64,000 nt of DNA from Billgrantia kenyensis (GTDB lineage Bacteria > Pseudomonadota > Gammaproteobacteria > Pseudomonadales > Halomonadaceae): the NCBI RefSeq assembly GCF_013697085.1, contig NZ_JACEFT010000010.1, forward strand, positions 1 through 64,000, given 5' to 3'. The notes under the pieces were generated by a model. That model had not been told where the DNA came from. It saw nothing but the letters and a program-made list of their open reading frames with translations, and ran no database searches. Of the stretch, positions 26,603 to 35,814 are shown one piece after another. Each line of letters begins with the position of its first letter. Positions within the stretch are counted from its first letter, which is position 1. Both the position numbers and the translations under genes were made by a program.

Positions 26603-26721
26603 TTCCGCCCATGCATCACGCCGTGCGTTCGTCGCTGCGAACGTGCGGGGTCGCATGCAACGGTTGGCTTTCCCGGCTGCGGTCATGATAATGGTCGCCA
26701 TTCGCAGATTCGGAGACCGGC

Positions 26722-27366
26722 ATGACCGACTCTTACGATGGCGGCCGGGAAACCGCCTTCCTTCCCGCCTTTCATGCGGATGATGTCGAACTGATCGAGC
26801 GGCGTCGACTGCATCAGGGCTTCTTCCGCCTGGATGAAGTGCACCTGCGCCATCGTCTGTTCGAAGGTGGCTGGAGCGGCGAGATGGTGCGTGAAGTCCA
26901 CGTGCGCCACGACGCCGTGGGTGTGCTGCTCTATGACGTCGAACGTGACTGTGTGGCGCTGGTCGAGCAGATCCGTGCCGGTGCCCTGGACGATCCGCAA
27001 TCACCATGGAAGCTCGAAATCGTCGCCGGTCTGGTGGATGCGGGCGAGAGCGCGGCCGAAGTGGCCCGGCGCGAAGCCATGGAAGAGGCCGGTTGCCAGG
27101 TCGATGAGCTGATCGAGCTGCATACCTACTACCCGAGCCCCGGTGCCTGCACGGAGCGGGTGACGCTATTCTGTGCCCTGGTCGACTGCGGCGGCCTGGG
27201 AGGCGTACATGGGCTGGATGAAGAACACGAGGATATTCGCGTCCACGTGTTACCGTTTAACCGGGCCTGGGAACTAATGTTGGCCGGGCGACTCGACAAT
27301 GCCATGTGTCTGATCGCCTTCTACTGGTTGGCGAGCGAGCGCGCATCACTGAGAGCAAGGGGGTAG
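26722..27366 (+). CDS. nudF: ADP-ribose diphosphatase (Nudix hydrolase)
   Basis: NudF hydrolyses ADP-ribose to AMP and ribose 5-phosphate. The Nudix box is GLVDAGESAAEVARREAMEE, followed by AGC. Then comes HTYYPSPGACTERVTLF, typical of ADP-ribose pyrophosphatases. At 214 residues it is the usual length. The order nudF-yqiB-cpdA matches E. coli, which supports the name. It is two bases from the next gene. Confidence 0.92.
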   Translation: MTDSYDGGRETAFLPAFHADDVELIERRRLHQGFFRLDEVHLRHRLFEGGWSGEMVREVHVRHDAVGVLLYDVERDCVALVEQIRAGALDDPQSPWKLEIVAGLVDAGESAAEVARREAMEEAGCQVDELIELHTYYPSPGACTERVTLFCALVDCGGLGGVHGLDEEHEDIRVHVLPFNRAWELMLAGRLDNAMCLIAFYWLASERASLRARG

Positions 27367-27367
27367 C

Positions 27368-27817
27368 ATGGCGAGAACCGCCTATGTCACCGATCTGAAA
27401 GGCCTGCAGGGCGAATGCAGCGCCAACTACCTGCGCCTGACCCGGTTACTGGGCGATCTGGGTGTGGGGGCAACGCGCGAATTCGAGCTGACCGGCACCC
27501 GTGGCCGGTTCGGCACCCTGTGGCTGTCGGTGCTGGAGCGGGCGCCCTACACCACCATTGCCCGTGTCAGCCAGAGCAGCCTGATGGATGGCGTGATCGA
27601 GCCGCCGCGCATGCGCGTGCACCTCTACCACGACGTGCGCATGGCCGAGGTCACCGACTTCCAGCGCGAGCGCCACTTCCGCGGACGCTACCGCTATCCC
27701 AACGTGCGCATGTTCCAGCCCGACGAGAAGCTCCAGCTCAACCGCTTCCTCGGCGAATGGCTGGCTCATGGCCTGGCCCATGGCCACCCGACCAACCTGA
27801 CGGAACAGCCGGGATGA
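27368..27817 (+). CDS. yqiB: DUF1249 family protein YqiB
   Basis: The 149-residue protein lies between nudF and cpdA exactly as yqiB does in E. coli. It shows the family features YVTDLKGLQGECSANYLRL, MRVHLYHDVRMAEVTDFQ and PNVRMFQPDEKLQLNRFL. No catalytic motif is visible and the function is not known. It overlaps cpdA by four bases (ATGA). Confidence 0.88.
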   Translation: MARTAYVTDLKGLQGECSANYLRLTRLLGDLGVGATREFELTGTRGRFGTLWLSVLERAPYTTIARVSQSSLMDGVIEPPRMRVHLYHDVRMAEVTDFQRERHFRGRYRYPNVRMFQPDEKLQLNRFLGEWLAHGLAHGHPTNLTEQPG

Positions 27818-28551
27818 CGCGTCTGGTCCAGCTCACCGACTGCCATCTGCATGCCGATCCCGCTGCGCGCTCCCGAGCCGGGTTTCCGCTGCGTCAGCTC
27901 GAAGCCGTGGTGGAGGCGGTGCGCCACGAGCGCCCGGATCTGGTCCTGGTCACCGGTGACATCAGCCAGGACGAGACCCACGCTTCTTACCACAACGCCG
28001 AGCGGGTGCTTGCCAGCCTCGACTGCCCCTGGTTCTGGTTCGGCGGCAATCACGATCAGCCTGGCCTGATGCGGGATATCCGGGCCATACACGACGACAT
28101 CGATCTCGGTGTCTGGCGTTTGCTGATCGCCGACACCTGCGTTGCCGGACAGGCCCACGGTGAGCTTGGCGAGGACCGGATCGCTGCCCTGGCGGAGCGT
28201 CTTGCGCAGGACGAGCGCCCCACGCTGCTGGCCATGCATCATCCCCCGCTGGCCGTTGGTTCCGTCTGGCTCGACGAGATCGGGCTCAAGGACAGCGAAG
28301 CCCTGTGGCAGGCGCTGATGCCGTTCACTCAGCTCAAGGCCATTCTCTGCGGGCATATCCACCAGGCCTATGCTGGCCGCCACTCCCTCGAGGAAGGCGA
28401 TGTGATGGTCTACGGCTGCCCCTCCACCACCGACCAGTTCCTGGCCGGCGCCGACGCTTTTGCCATCGACGAGGCGTCGCGGCCCGGATACCGGGTGCTG
28501 GATCTGCACGAGCGGGAGTGGCAGACCTGGATCGAGCGTGTCGATCTCTGA
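27814..28551 (+). CDS. cpdA: 3',5'-cyclic AMP phosphodiesterase
   Basis: CpdA hydrolyses cAMP to AMP and limits CRP signalling. The calcineurin-like metal sites are all present: LTDCHLHAD, VTGDISQDET, FGGNHDQPG, MHHPPLAVGS and CGHIHQAYAG. The 245-residue protein is class III PDE sized. It is the third gene of the conserved nudF-yqiB-cpdA set. Confidence 0.93.
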   Translation: MTRLVQLTDCHLHADPAARSRAGFPLRQLEAVVEAVRHERPDLVLVTGDISQDETHASYHNAERVLASLDCPWFWFGGNHDQPGLMRDIRAIHDDIDLGVWRLLIADTCVAGQAHGELGEDRIAALAERLAQDERPTLLAMHHPPLAVGSVWLDEIGLKDSEALWQALMPFTQLKAILCGHIHQAYAGRHSLEEGDVMVYGCPSTTDQFLAGADAFAIDEASRPGYRVLDLHEREWQTWIERVDL

Positions 28552-28669
28552 TGTTGATTTCTTTTTGATATAAAAAGATAGGCAATCATTCTTTTACGTT
28601 ATTACTGAGGCAGCGTTACCCTGTTCGCATGATCCTTCCTGCCCATCGTCATGCGAGGTATCCGGGCCG

Positions 28670-29641
28670 ATGACCACTCTCCAAGCTCCCGAGCAGAAGC
28701 CGGCTACTCCAGCTGCCGACCCGGCAGCCTTGCTGTCGCCGCGCCGGCTGACCCACCTCCAGCAGCTGGAAGCCGAGTCGATTCACATCATCCGCGAGGT
28801 GGCCGCCGAGTTCCGCAACCCGGTGATGCTCTACTCCATCGGCAAGGACTCCTCGGTGATGCTGCACCTGGCGCGCAAGGCGTTCTTCCCCGGGCCGCCG
28901 CCGTTCCCGCTGCTGCATGTGGATACCACCTGGAAATTCCGCGAGATGATCGCCTTCCGCGACCGCATGGCCGCCGAGGTCGGCATGGAGCTGCTGGTGC
29001 ATACCAACGAGGAAGGGCGTGCCGCCGGCATCAACCCCTTCGATCACGGCTCCAGCGGCTATACCGACGTGATGAAGACTCAGGCCCTCAAGCAGGCGCT
29101 GGACAAGTACGGCTTCGATGCTGCCTTCGGCGGTGCTCGCCGCGACGAGGAAGCCAGCCGGGCCAAGGAGCGGGTATTCTCCTTCCGTGACAAGTTCCAC
29201 CGCTGGGATCCCAAGAGCCAGCGCCCGGAGCTGTGGAACCTCTACAACGCCCGGGTCAACAAGGGTGAGTCGATCCGTGCCTTCCCGCTGTCCAACTGGA
29301 CCGAGCTGGACATCTGGCAGTACATCTACCTCGAGCAGATTCCCATCGTGCCGCTCTACTATGCCGCGCCGCGCCCGGTGGTGGAGCGCGACGGCATGCT
29401 GGTGATGGTCGACGACGAGCGCCTGCCGCTGACCTCCGGCGAACTGCCCGAGGAGAAGTGGGTGCGCTTCCGCACCCTGGGCTGCTACCCGTTGACCGGT
29501 GCGGTGGAGTCAAAGGCCGACACCCTGCCCGAGATCATCCAGGAGATGCTGCTGACTCGCACCAGCGAGCGCAGCGGCCGGGCCATCGACCATGACCAGG
29601 CGGGCTCGATGGAGAAGAAGAAGCGTGAGGGGTACTTCTAG
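28670..29641 (+). CDS. cysD: Sulfate adenylyltransferase subunit 2
   Basis: CysD makes APS from sulfate and ATP together with the CysN GTPase. The 323-residue protein has the PP-loop ATP site [20 protein letters not shown], then [16 protein letters not shown] and the C-terminal [10 protein letters not shown]...KREGYF. About 120 A+T-rich bases lie upstream and probably hold its promoter (28552-28669), but no clear promoter match can be given. Gene cysN follows after 73 bases. No cysC is adjacent and CysN has no kinase extension. Confidence 0.97.
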   Translation: MTTLQAPEQKPATPAADPAALLSPRRLTHLQQLEAESIHIIREVAAEFRNPVMLYSIGKDSSVMLHLARKAFFPGPPPFPLLHVDTTWKFREMIAFRDRMAAEVGMELLVHTNEEGRAAGINPFDHGSSGYTDVMKTQALKQALDKYGFDAAFGGARRDEEASRAKERVFSFRDKFHRWDPKSQRPELWNLYNARVNKGESIRAFPLSNWTELDIWQYIYLEQIPIVPLYYAAPRPVVERDGMLVMVDDERLPLTSGELPEEKWVRFRTLGCYPLTGAVESKADTLPEIIQEMLLTRTSERSGRAIDHDQAGSMEKKKREGYF

Positions 29642-29714
29642 CCGCTGGCGAAAGCTCGCTGCGTCTCGCTGACTTTTCGCTCAGTGTCTGATCAATGATT
29701 TTCAGGATGTCACC

Positions 29715-31154
29715 ATGGCCCACCAGTCTTCTCTAATTGCCGATAACATCGAGCAGTACCTGCACGAGCACGAGAACAAGGACCTGCTGCGCTTCATCAC
29801 CTGCGGCAGCGTCGACGACGGCAAGTCGACCCTGATCGGCCGACTGCTGCACGACTCCAAGATGATCTTCGACGATCACCTGGCGGCGCTGACCCGCGAC
29901 TCCAAGAAGAGCGGCACCACCGGCGATGCCGTCGACCTGGCGCTGCTGGTCGACGGCCTGCAGTCGGAGCGCGAGCAGGGGATCACTATCGACGTGGCCT
30001 ACCGCTTCTTCTCTACCGACAAGCGCAAGTTCATCATCGCCGACACCCCGGGGCACGAGCAGTACACCCGCAACATGGCCACCGGCGCTTCAACCGCCAA
30101 CCTGGCGATCATCCTGATCGACGCCCGCTATGGCGTGCAGACCCAGACCCGGCGCCACAGCTTCATTGCCGACCTGCTGGGCATCAAGCACCTGGTCATC
30201 GCGGTGAACAAGATGGACCTGGTGGGCTTCGACGAGGCGCGCTTCGATGAGATCGTCGCCGACTACCGTCGCTTCGCCGAGCAGCTTGCGGTCGACGACG
30301 TGCGTTTCGTGCCGATGTCGGCGCTGGAGGGCGACAACGTGGTCAACCGCAGCGACCGTACCCCATGGTATCGGGTCGATGGCGAGGCGGGACCGGCCCT
30401 GCTGGAGCTGCTGGAAAGCGTCGAGGTCAGCCGCGACCGCAATCTCACCGACCTGCGTTTCCCGGTGCAGTACGTCAATCGTCCCAACCTCGATTTCCGC
30501 GGCTATGCCGGTACCCTGGAGGCAGGCGTGCTGCGCCCGGGCCAGGCCGTCAAGGCGCTGCCCTCGGGCAAGATCAGCCGGGTAGAGCGCGTGGTGACCT
30601 ATGACGGCGACCTGGAGGCAGCGTGGCCGGGCCAGGCGGTGACCGTGACCCTCGAGGATGAAATCGACATCTCCCGTGGTGACTGGATCGTCGCCGAGGA
30701 TGCCGAGGTCACGCTGACCAATGCCTTCGATGCCGACATCGTCTGGATGCATGAGCAGCCGCTGACGCCGGGCCGGCAGTACGACATCCGCCTGGCCGGT
30801 CGCTCGGTGGCAGGCCGTGTGGAAGCCATTCACCACCAGGTGGACGTCAACACCCTGGAGCGACACCCGACCGAACGGCTCGAACTCAATGCCATTGCCC
30901 GCTGCCGGGTCGAGCTGACCGCCGAGGTGCCGCTCGATGCGTATGATCAGAGCCCGGGAACCGGCAGCTTCATCGTCATCGACCGGCTCTCCAACGTCAC
31001 GGTTGGGGCGGGCATGGTGCGTCGTGCCGCCGAGGCGGCGGGGGGCACAGGCAGCGAGGTCGATTGGGCCGCCTTCGAACTCGAGTTCAACGCGCTGATT
31101 CGTCGCCATTTCCCACACTGGGAAGCAAAGGACGTGCGCGACCTGCTGCGTTAG
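29715..31154 (+). CDS. cysN: Sulfate adenylyltransferase subunit 1 (GTPase)
   Basis: CysN couples GTP hydrolysis to APS formation by CysD. The P-loop is GSVDDGKST (31-39). Switch regions are [11 protein letters not shown] and [12 protein letters not shown], and the guanine-specificity motif is NKMD. The elongation-factor-like beta-barrel domains follow. At 479 residues it is the single-function form, without the APS kinase domain seen in CysNC fusions. Confidence 0.97.
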   Translation: MAHQSSLIADNIEQYLHEHENKDLLRFITCGSVDDGKSTLIGRLLHDSKMIFDDHLAALTRDSKKSGTTGDAVDLALLVDGLQSEREQGITIDVAYRFFSTDKRKFIIADTPGHEQYTRNMATGASTANLAIILIDARYGVQTQTRRHSFIADLLGIKHLVIAVNKMDLVGFDEARFDEIVADYRRFAEQLAVDDVRFVPMSALEGDNVVNRSDRTPWYRVDGEAGPALLELLESVEVSRDRNLTDLRFPVQYVNRPNLDFRGYAGTLEAGVLRPGQAVKALPSGKISRVERVVTYDGDLEAAWPGQAVTVTLEDEIDISRGDWIVAEDAEVTLTNAFDADIVWMHEQPLTPGRQYDIRLAGRSVAGRVEAIHHQVDVNTLERHPTERLELNAIARCRVELTAEVPLDAYDQSPGTGSFIVIDRLSNVTVGAGMVRRAAEAAGGTGSEVDWAAFELEFNALIRRHFPHWEAKDVRDLLR

Positions 31155-31360
31155 ATGCTCGCAGCGCTTGCCAAGTGTCTTTCGTCCAGGCGAGCCGCAG
31201 GTGGTTGAACAAACGGCGTTATCCTCCACACTAGAGACAGGGCGCGGCGCAAGTCGAGCCCTGTTGAGTGTCAGGGAGGAGACATGTTGCACCGCCAGGA
31301 TTGGCCGACAGCTTACTGCATCAGCGATTGCCACCGGCTTGGTGCTTCTGGGGAGGCCGG

Positions 31361-32443
31361 ATGACGGGCCTCTTCAGGCGCCTGCTGCGCAATGCTGCCC
31401 GTCCCATGAAGCGCGACCGAGGGCGCGGCGGCTACGTGGTGCATCCCTATCGCGGCTATGGCTCGCGCCACGAAGCCTTCCTCATGGGCAGGGTGTTTCG
31501 TCAGACGTCGTTGGGCGAGCGAATTCCTCGCTACGGCGTGCTGCGTGACTTGGCGGACATCGTGCGGCGCCTCCTTCGCCACGGTCTGCCCGAGGTCACC
31601 GTCAAGGTCAGGCTGGGCGACAACGTCACCACCGTGACCACCGATCGTGACGGCTACTTCGACGTTCACCTGCCCCTCGAGCACCCCCTGCCGCGGGAGG
31701 CCACCTGGCATCATGCCGACCTCCACGTGGTCATGCCGGGCGCGGAGCCGGTGCACTCCTTCGCCGAGGTCTACGTTCCCCAGGTCGGCGCCGATCTGCT
31801 GGTGATCAGCGACATCGACGATACGGTGATGTACACGGGGGTGGCCAACACGCTACGCATGGTGCATCGCCTGTTCGTCAAGCAGGCCCATCAGCGCATG
31901 GCCTTTCCCGGGGCAGCCGCTCTCTACCAGGCGCTGCACGCCGGCAGGAGCGGTAATGCCAAACGGCCGATCCTGTATGTTTCACGAGGGCCCTGGAGCA
32001 TCTACGAGATGCTCGAGGAGTTCTTCCAGCTCAATCGTATCCCGGTCGGGCCGATCCTGTTCCTGCGTGAGTGGGGTATCTCGTTGCGCAAGCCGTGGCC
32101 GCGGCGTGCCGAGGATCACAAGTACGATATGATCAAGCACATGCTGTCGATGCGAGACGAACTGCCTTGCGTGCTGATCGGCGACAGCGGGCAGCACGAC
32201 CCGGAGGTCTATGCCCAGATCGTGCATGAGTATCCCGAGCGCATTCGCGCCGTCTATATACGTCGCGTCGAACGTCGGTCCGAGCGCGAGCGAGCCATCA
32301 AGGCGCTGCGTGACGAGATACGCTATACCGGCTGTGACCTGGTGCTGGCCGAGGACAGTATGGACATGGCCCAGCATGCCTTCGCCCAGGGCTTGATCTC
32401 CTCGGCGGGGTTGGAAAAGGTGCGACAGGCCTCCTTTACTTAG
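31361..32443 (+). CDS. App1/DUF2183-family phosphatidate phosphatase-like protein
   Basis: The 360-residue protein has the App1 catalytic domain. Its DxDxT phosphatase motif is ISDIDDTVMYTG, followed by RPILYVSRGPWSIYEMLEEF and FLREWGISLRKPWPR. The conserved tail DSGQHDPEVYAQIV then follows. The family in yeast dephosphorylates phosphatidic acid; bacterial members may act on lipids too, but this is inference. A beta-rich N-terminal region (about 80-150) precedes it. The ATG at 31361 has GGGAGG just upstream. Confidence 0.85.
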   Translation: MTGLFRRLLRNAARPMKRDRGRGGYVVHPYRGYGSRHEAFLMGRVFRQTSLGERIPRYGVLRDLADIVRRLLRHGLPEVTVKVRLGDNVTTVTTDRDGYFDVHLPLEHPLPREATWHHADLHVVMPGAEPVHSFAEVYVPQVGADLLVISDIDDTVMYTGVANTLRMVHRLFVKQAHQRMAFPGAAALYQALHAGRSGNAKRPILYVSRGPWSIYEMLEEFFQLNRIPVGPILFLREWGISLRKPWPRRAEDHKYDMIKHMLSMRDELPCVLIGDSGQHDPEVYAQIVHEYPERIRAVYIRRVERRSERERAIKALRDEIRYTGCDLVLAEDSMDMAQHAFAQGLISSAGLEKVRQASFT

Positions 32444-32611
32444 CGCTCCCTTATGCTTGGATCGTGACGCCAGTCCTGGCCTTGATGGGTTACAAATCCT
32501 CGAGTTCGTGTGTCGATTTCTTGCATGTTTCGATCCTACCCTGCGCCTGTCGCAGGGGGCTCGTTTAAATCTCGTTGAGGCCCGCGCCATTCATCACCCG
32601 AGGTATCCAGC

Positions 32612-33094
32612 ATGACCACAATCGTATGGGATGGAACGACGCTCGCGACGGATTCGCTGATCAGTGTCAACGGCTCGACCTATAACCATGCGCAGAAGCT
32701 GTTCCAGCTCGACAGCGGCGAATGGGTTGCCTTCGCCGGCGAGCAGCAGGAGTGGTGGGAAGTGCTGGAGTGGCTGCAGGCCGGGGCACCGCGTAACGAC
32801 AAGCCGAACGTCAGCCGGGTCGAGATGATCATCGCCGGGCCCGACGGTGTCTTCGAGATGTTCAATAAGCTGGTGCGAATTCCCGTCAACGGCCCCGTAG
32901 CCTACGGCACCGGCTGGAAGTGGGCGCTGGCCGCCATCGACCACGGCAAGAGCGCCGTCGAGGCGGTGGAGTACGCCATCAGCCGCGATCACGACAGCGG
33001 CGGCGAGGTGCAGTCCGTCACGCCCAGGGTCAAGGTCTCGGTGCCCTTCGACGCCCTGATGCGTGACGTCGAGGCGACCCCCGTCACGACCTGA
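32612..33094 (+). CDS. Stand-alone proteasome-like (HslV-type) Ntn hydrolase
   Basis: The 160-residue protein starts MTTIVWDGTTLATDS. After removal of Met1, Thr2 would be the N-terminal nucleophile. Asp14 (ATDS) and Lys29 (HAQKLFQL) sit at the places of the HslV Asp17 and Lys33. The later AYGTGWKWALAAIDHG corresponds to the glycine-rich IGSGGPYAQAAA of HslV. No ATPase partner (hslU) is beside it. Similar short proteins occur in phages and scattered in proteobacteria. Substrate unknown; the peptidase activity is inferred. Confidence 0.72.
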   Translation: MTTIVWDGTTLATDSLISVNGSTYNHAQKLFQLDSGEWVAFAGEQQEWWEVLEWLQAGAPRNDKPNVSRVEMIIAGPDGVFEMFNKLVRIPVNGPVAYGTGWKWALAAIDHGKSAVEAVEYAISRDHDSGGEVQSVTPRVKVSVPFDALMRDVEATPVTT

Positions 33095-33113
33095 AGCGCT
33101 GTTTGGGGTGGGA

Positions 33114-33875
33114 TCAGGGTGCCAGCAGCACCAGCGGCGAGCCATCGCCCTGGCGACTGCCCACCGTCAGCTCGGCATCGAAGACCCGGGCCAGGGTGCA
33201 GCCGTCGAGCACCTCGGCCGGTGTGCCCGCGGCAATGCGGCGGCCGCGCTCCAGCAGCCAGACGCGATGGGCGTAGCGCGCCGTCAGGTTGAGATCGTGC
33301 AGCACGCAGGCGATGGCCAGCCGGTGCGCCTGTGCCAGGTGGCGCAGCAGACGCAGGAGGCGCTGCTGCTGGCCGATGTCCAGTGCGCTGGTGGGCTCGT
33401 CCAGCAGCAGCACCCGGCCCGGTTCGGGCTGCTCGCTGCGTCCTAGTCCCAACTGGCACAGGGCGCGGGCGATCATCACCCGTTGGGCTTCGCCGCCCGA
33501 AAGGCCGAGGGCGCCGCGTTCGGCCAGCGCTTGGAGGTCGAGCAGTGCCAGTACCGCGTCGACTTCCGACTCAGTGGCCTCGCTGCCCAGGGCCACCAGC
33601 TCACGCACCGGCCAGTCGAAGCCCAGGGTGAGGCTTTGGGCCACCAGCGCCCGGCGTCGAGCCAGAGCGGCGGGATCCCAGCCCGCCAGCGGCGTGTCGT
33701 CGAGACAGACGGTGCCACGCTCGGGGCGGCGAAAACCGGAGAGCAGCGACAGCAGGGTGCTCTTGCCGGCGCCGTTGGGGCCGACGATGGCGAGCAGCTC
33801 TCCCGGCATCAGGCGGTCGCTGAACGGGACGAGGGTGGGCGGCCGGGCGAAGCCGGCCTCGATCAGGCTCAGCAT
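33114..33875 (-). CDS. hmuV: Haem ABC transporter ATP-binding protein
   Basis: HmuV energises haem import through HmuU. The 253-residue ATPase has Walker A GPNGAGKST (32-40), the signature ALGLSGGEAQRVMIARAL and Walker B VLLLDEPTSALD, with the switch histidine in CVLHDLNLTARYA. It is the last gene of the minus-strand haem operon. Its ATG overlaps the end of hmuU by seven bases. The inner-membrane side of the transporter is complete with hmuT and hmuU. Confidence 0.93.
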   Translation of the reverse strand: MLSLIEAGFARPPTLVPFSDRLMPGELLAIVGPNGAGKSTLLSLLSGFRRPERGTVCLDDTPLAGWDPAALARRRALVAQSLTLGFDWPVRELVALGSEATESEVDAVLALLDLQALAERGALGLSGGEAQRVMIARALCQLGLGRSEQPEPGRVLLLDEPTSALDIGQQQRLLRLLRHLAQAHRLAIACVLHDLNLTARYAHRVWLLERGRRIAAGTPAEVLDGCTLARVFDAELTVGSRQGDGSPLVLLAP

Positions 33876-34927
33876 CGCGCTCTCCGCTTCAGCAGCAACC
33901 ACAGGAAGTAGGGGCCGCCGAGCAGGCTGGTGAGCAGCCCCACGGGTACCTCGGCCGGACTCGCCAGGGTGCGTGCCAGGGTGTCGGCCACGATCAGCAG
34001 CAGCGCACCGCCCAGCATCGAGGCGGGCAGCAGCAGGCGATGCCCGGGCCCCAGCCACAGGCGCAGGCAGTGGGGCACCAGCAGACCGAGAAAGCCGATG
34101 ATCCCGGCCAGCGCCACGCACAAGCCAACTCCCAGTGCGGTGGCCACCACCACGTGGCGCTTGAGTCGCGGTGCATCGAGCCCGGCGCCGTGGGCGGTCA
34201 GCTCGCCGAGCTGCAGCAGGTCGAGCCCGCGGGCGCAGCGCAGCAGCCACCATAGCGCCGGCGGGATGCCGATCAGGGCGCCCAGGGTGGCGCTCCACAG
34301 CGCGTGGGAGAGGCTGCCCATACCCCACAGGCTGAGCTGGCGCAGCTGCTCGTCGCTGGCGATGAAGGCCATCACACCGCCCATGGCCCCCGCCAGGGTA
34401 TTGATCGCCAGCCCCGCCAGCAGCAGGGTGAAGAGTGCCTCCTGCCCGTGCTGGCGCTGGCCCAGGGCGAACACCAGCACGCACACGCCGAGCGCACCGA
34501 GAAAGCCGGCAAGGAACTGGCCGTAGAGCCCGAGACTGCCGCCGGCACCGCCCAACAGCACGATCCACAGCGCCACGGCGAGGCCGGCGCCGCTGGCCAG
34601 GCCCAGCAGGGTAGGGTCGGCCAACGGATTGCGAAACAGTCCCTGCATGGCCGCGCCGCTGCCGGCCAGCATGGCGCCCACCAGCGCCGCCAGCAGCAGC
34701 CGCGGCAGGCGCAGTTGCCACCATACCTGCCAGGCCAGTGGGCTCGGCCACTCGCCGAGCAGGACTCGGGGCGAGAGCCCGACGCTGCCGCTCATTGCCG
34801 CCACCAGTAGTGCCGCCAGTACCGCCAGGCCCAGCAGAACGAGTACCTGACCGGGCGAGCGAGGCTGCTTTGTCAGGCCTTGGACCTGGCGTCGCCAGGG
34901 CCCGGCCAAGGGCAAGGTGCGACTCAT
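33869..34927 (-). CDS. hmuU: Haem ABC transporter permease (FecCD family)
   Basis: The 352-residue protein has about ten membrane helices and FecCD/BtuC-type motifs: RLPRLLLAALVGAMLAGSGA, MQGLFRNPLADPTLLGLASG and GIIGFLGLLVPH. It is the channel subunit for haem. The ATG at 34927 overlaps the hmuT stop (ATGA). A longer in-frame reading exists but lies inside hmuT. Confidence 0.93.
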   Translation of the reverse strand: MSRTLPLAGPWRRQVQGLTKQPRSPGQVLVLLGLAVLAALLVAAMSGSVGLSPRVLLGEWPSPLAWQVWWQLRLPRLLLAALVGAMLAGSGAAMQGLFRNPLADPTLLGLASGAGLAVALWIVLLGGAGGSLGLYGQFLAGFLGALGVCVLVFALGQRQHGQEALFTLLLAGLAINTLAGAMGGVMAFIASDEQLRQLSLWGMGSLSHALWSATLGALIGIPPALWWLLRCARGLDLLQLGELTAHGAGLDAPRLKRHVVVATALGVGLCVALAGIIGFLGLLVPHCLRLWLGPGHRLLLPASMLGGALLLIVADTLARTLASPAEVPVGLLTSLLGGPYFLWLLLKRRARC

Positions 34928-35814
34928 GATGTCACTTCCCCGCAGGCCGCCCCGGCGCGCTCTTGCTCTCCATAAAGAGCCTCGTACAGCGCCATCAGTG
35001 CGGCAGGCGTACGCGGCCCGAAGCCGAGCAGCGCCTGGTCGTCGCAGACGATGAGGCGCCGTTCGCGGCCGGCTTGAGTCATGGCCAGGCCGGGAAGCTG
35101 CCACAGCCTGGCCGCGCCGCCGATGCCTTCTAACCCGCTGCGGGTCGCGATTGCCACCTCGGGCGCCACATCGACCAGGGCTTCCGCCCCCACCGCCTTG
35201 TAGCCGTTGAAGCCGGGGAAGGCGTTGCGCCCCCCGGCCGCTTCGATCACGGCCTGACCGGCAGTGTTGCGTCCTGCTGCCATGGGCGTCATGCCGCTGT
35301 GGCTGAGCAGGAACATCGCCCTCGGTGCCGGTTTCGGCGCGGCTTCACGCAGCTCGGCAAGCCGCGCGAGATCCGCCTCGATATCGGCGACCAGCACTTC
35401 GCCTTCGGCCGTGCGGTCGAGGGCATGTGCCACTGCACGAATCTTGTCGGGCAGTGAGGCAAGACTGGCTCCCTGCTCGATGCGCACCACCTCGACGCCC
35501 ACGGCTTCGAGCTGGGCCAGTACCTCCCGCGGCCCGGCCGCGGCGGCCACGATCAAGCGCTCCGGGGCAAGCGACAGGATGCCTTCCGCCGCCAGCTGAC
35601 GCAGGTAGCCCACCGAGGGCAGCGCCGCCACGCTCTCGGGGTACTGGCTGGTGTCGTCGCGTCCCACCACGCCTTCCAGTGCATCGAGGGCGGCAAGTAT
35701 CTCAGCCATGTCGCTGCCGATCACCACGGTGCGTGGTGGTGAGGCGGACGCCTGCATGTGCCAGATCAGCAGAGCCAGGCTGGCCAGCCAAGGCAGCCAG
35801 GACGGTAGCCTCAT
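34924..35814 (-). CDS. hmuT: Periplasmic haem-binding protein
   Basis: HmuT carries haem from the outer-membrane receptor to HmuUV. The 296-residue protein has a signal peptide (MRLPSWLPWLASLALLIWHM, cleaved near ASA). The family tracts are VVGRDDTSQYPESVAALPSV, GYLRQLAAEGILSLAPERLI and NAFPGFNGYKAVGAEALVDV. The start at 35814 overlaps the hmuS stop by four bases. Confidence 0.92.
   Translation of the reverse strand: MRLPSWLPWLASLALLIWHMQASASPPRTVVIGSDMAEILAALDALEGVVGRDDTSQYPESVAALPSVGYLRQLAAEGILSLAPERLIVAAAAGPREVLAQLEAVGVEVVRIEQGASLASLPDKIRAVAHALDRTAEGEVLVADIEADLARLAELREAAPKPAPRAMFLLSHSGMTPMAAGRNTAGQAVIEAAGGRNAFPGFNGYKAVGAEALVDVAPEVAIATRSGLEGIGGAARLWQLPGLAMTQAGRERRLIVCDDQALLGFGPRTPAALMALYEALYGEQERAGAACGEVTS

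Noticed and set aside
27415..28551. A longer N-terminal extension of CpdA through yqiB
   Set aside because: The extension is an out-of-frame reading of yqiB. CpdA family alignment and the ATGA overlap place the start at 27814.
28552..28669. Riboswitch or T-box ahead of cysD
   Set aside because: The stretch is A+T-rich and short, with no stable conserved hairpin or T-box core that I can see. It is most likely a plain promoter region.
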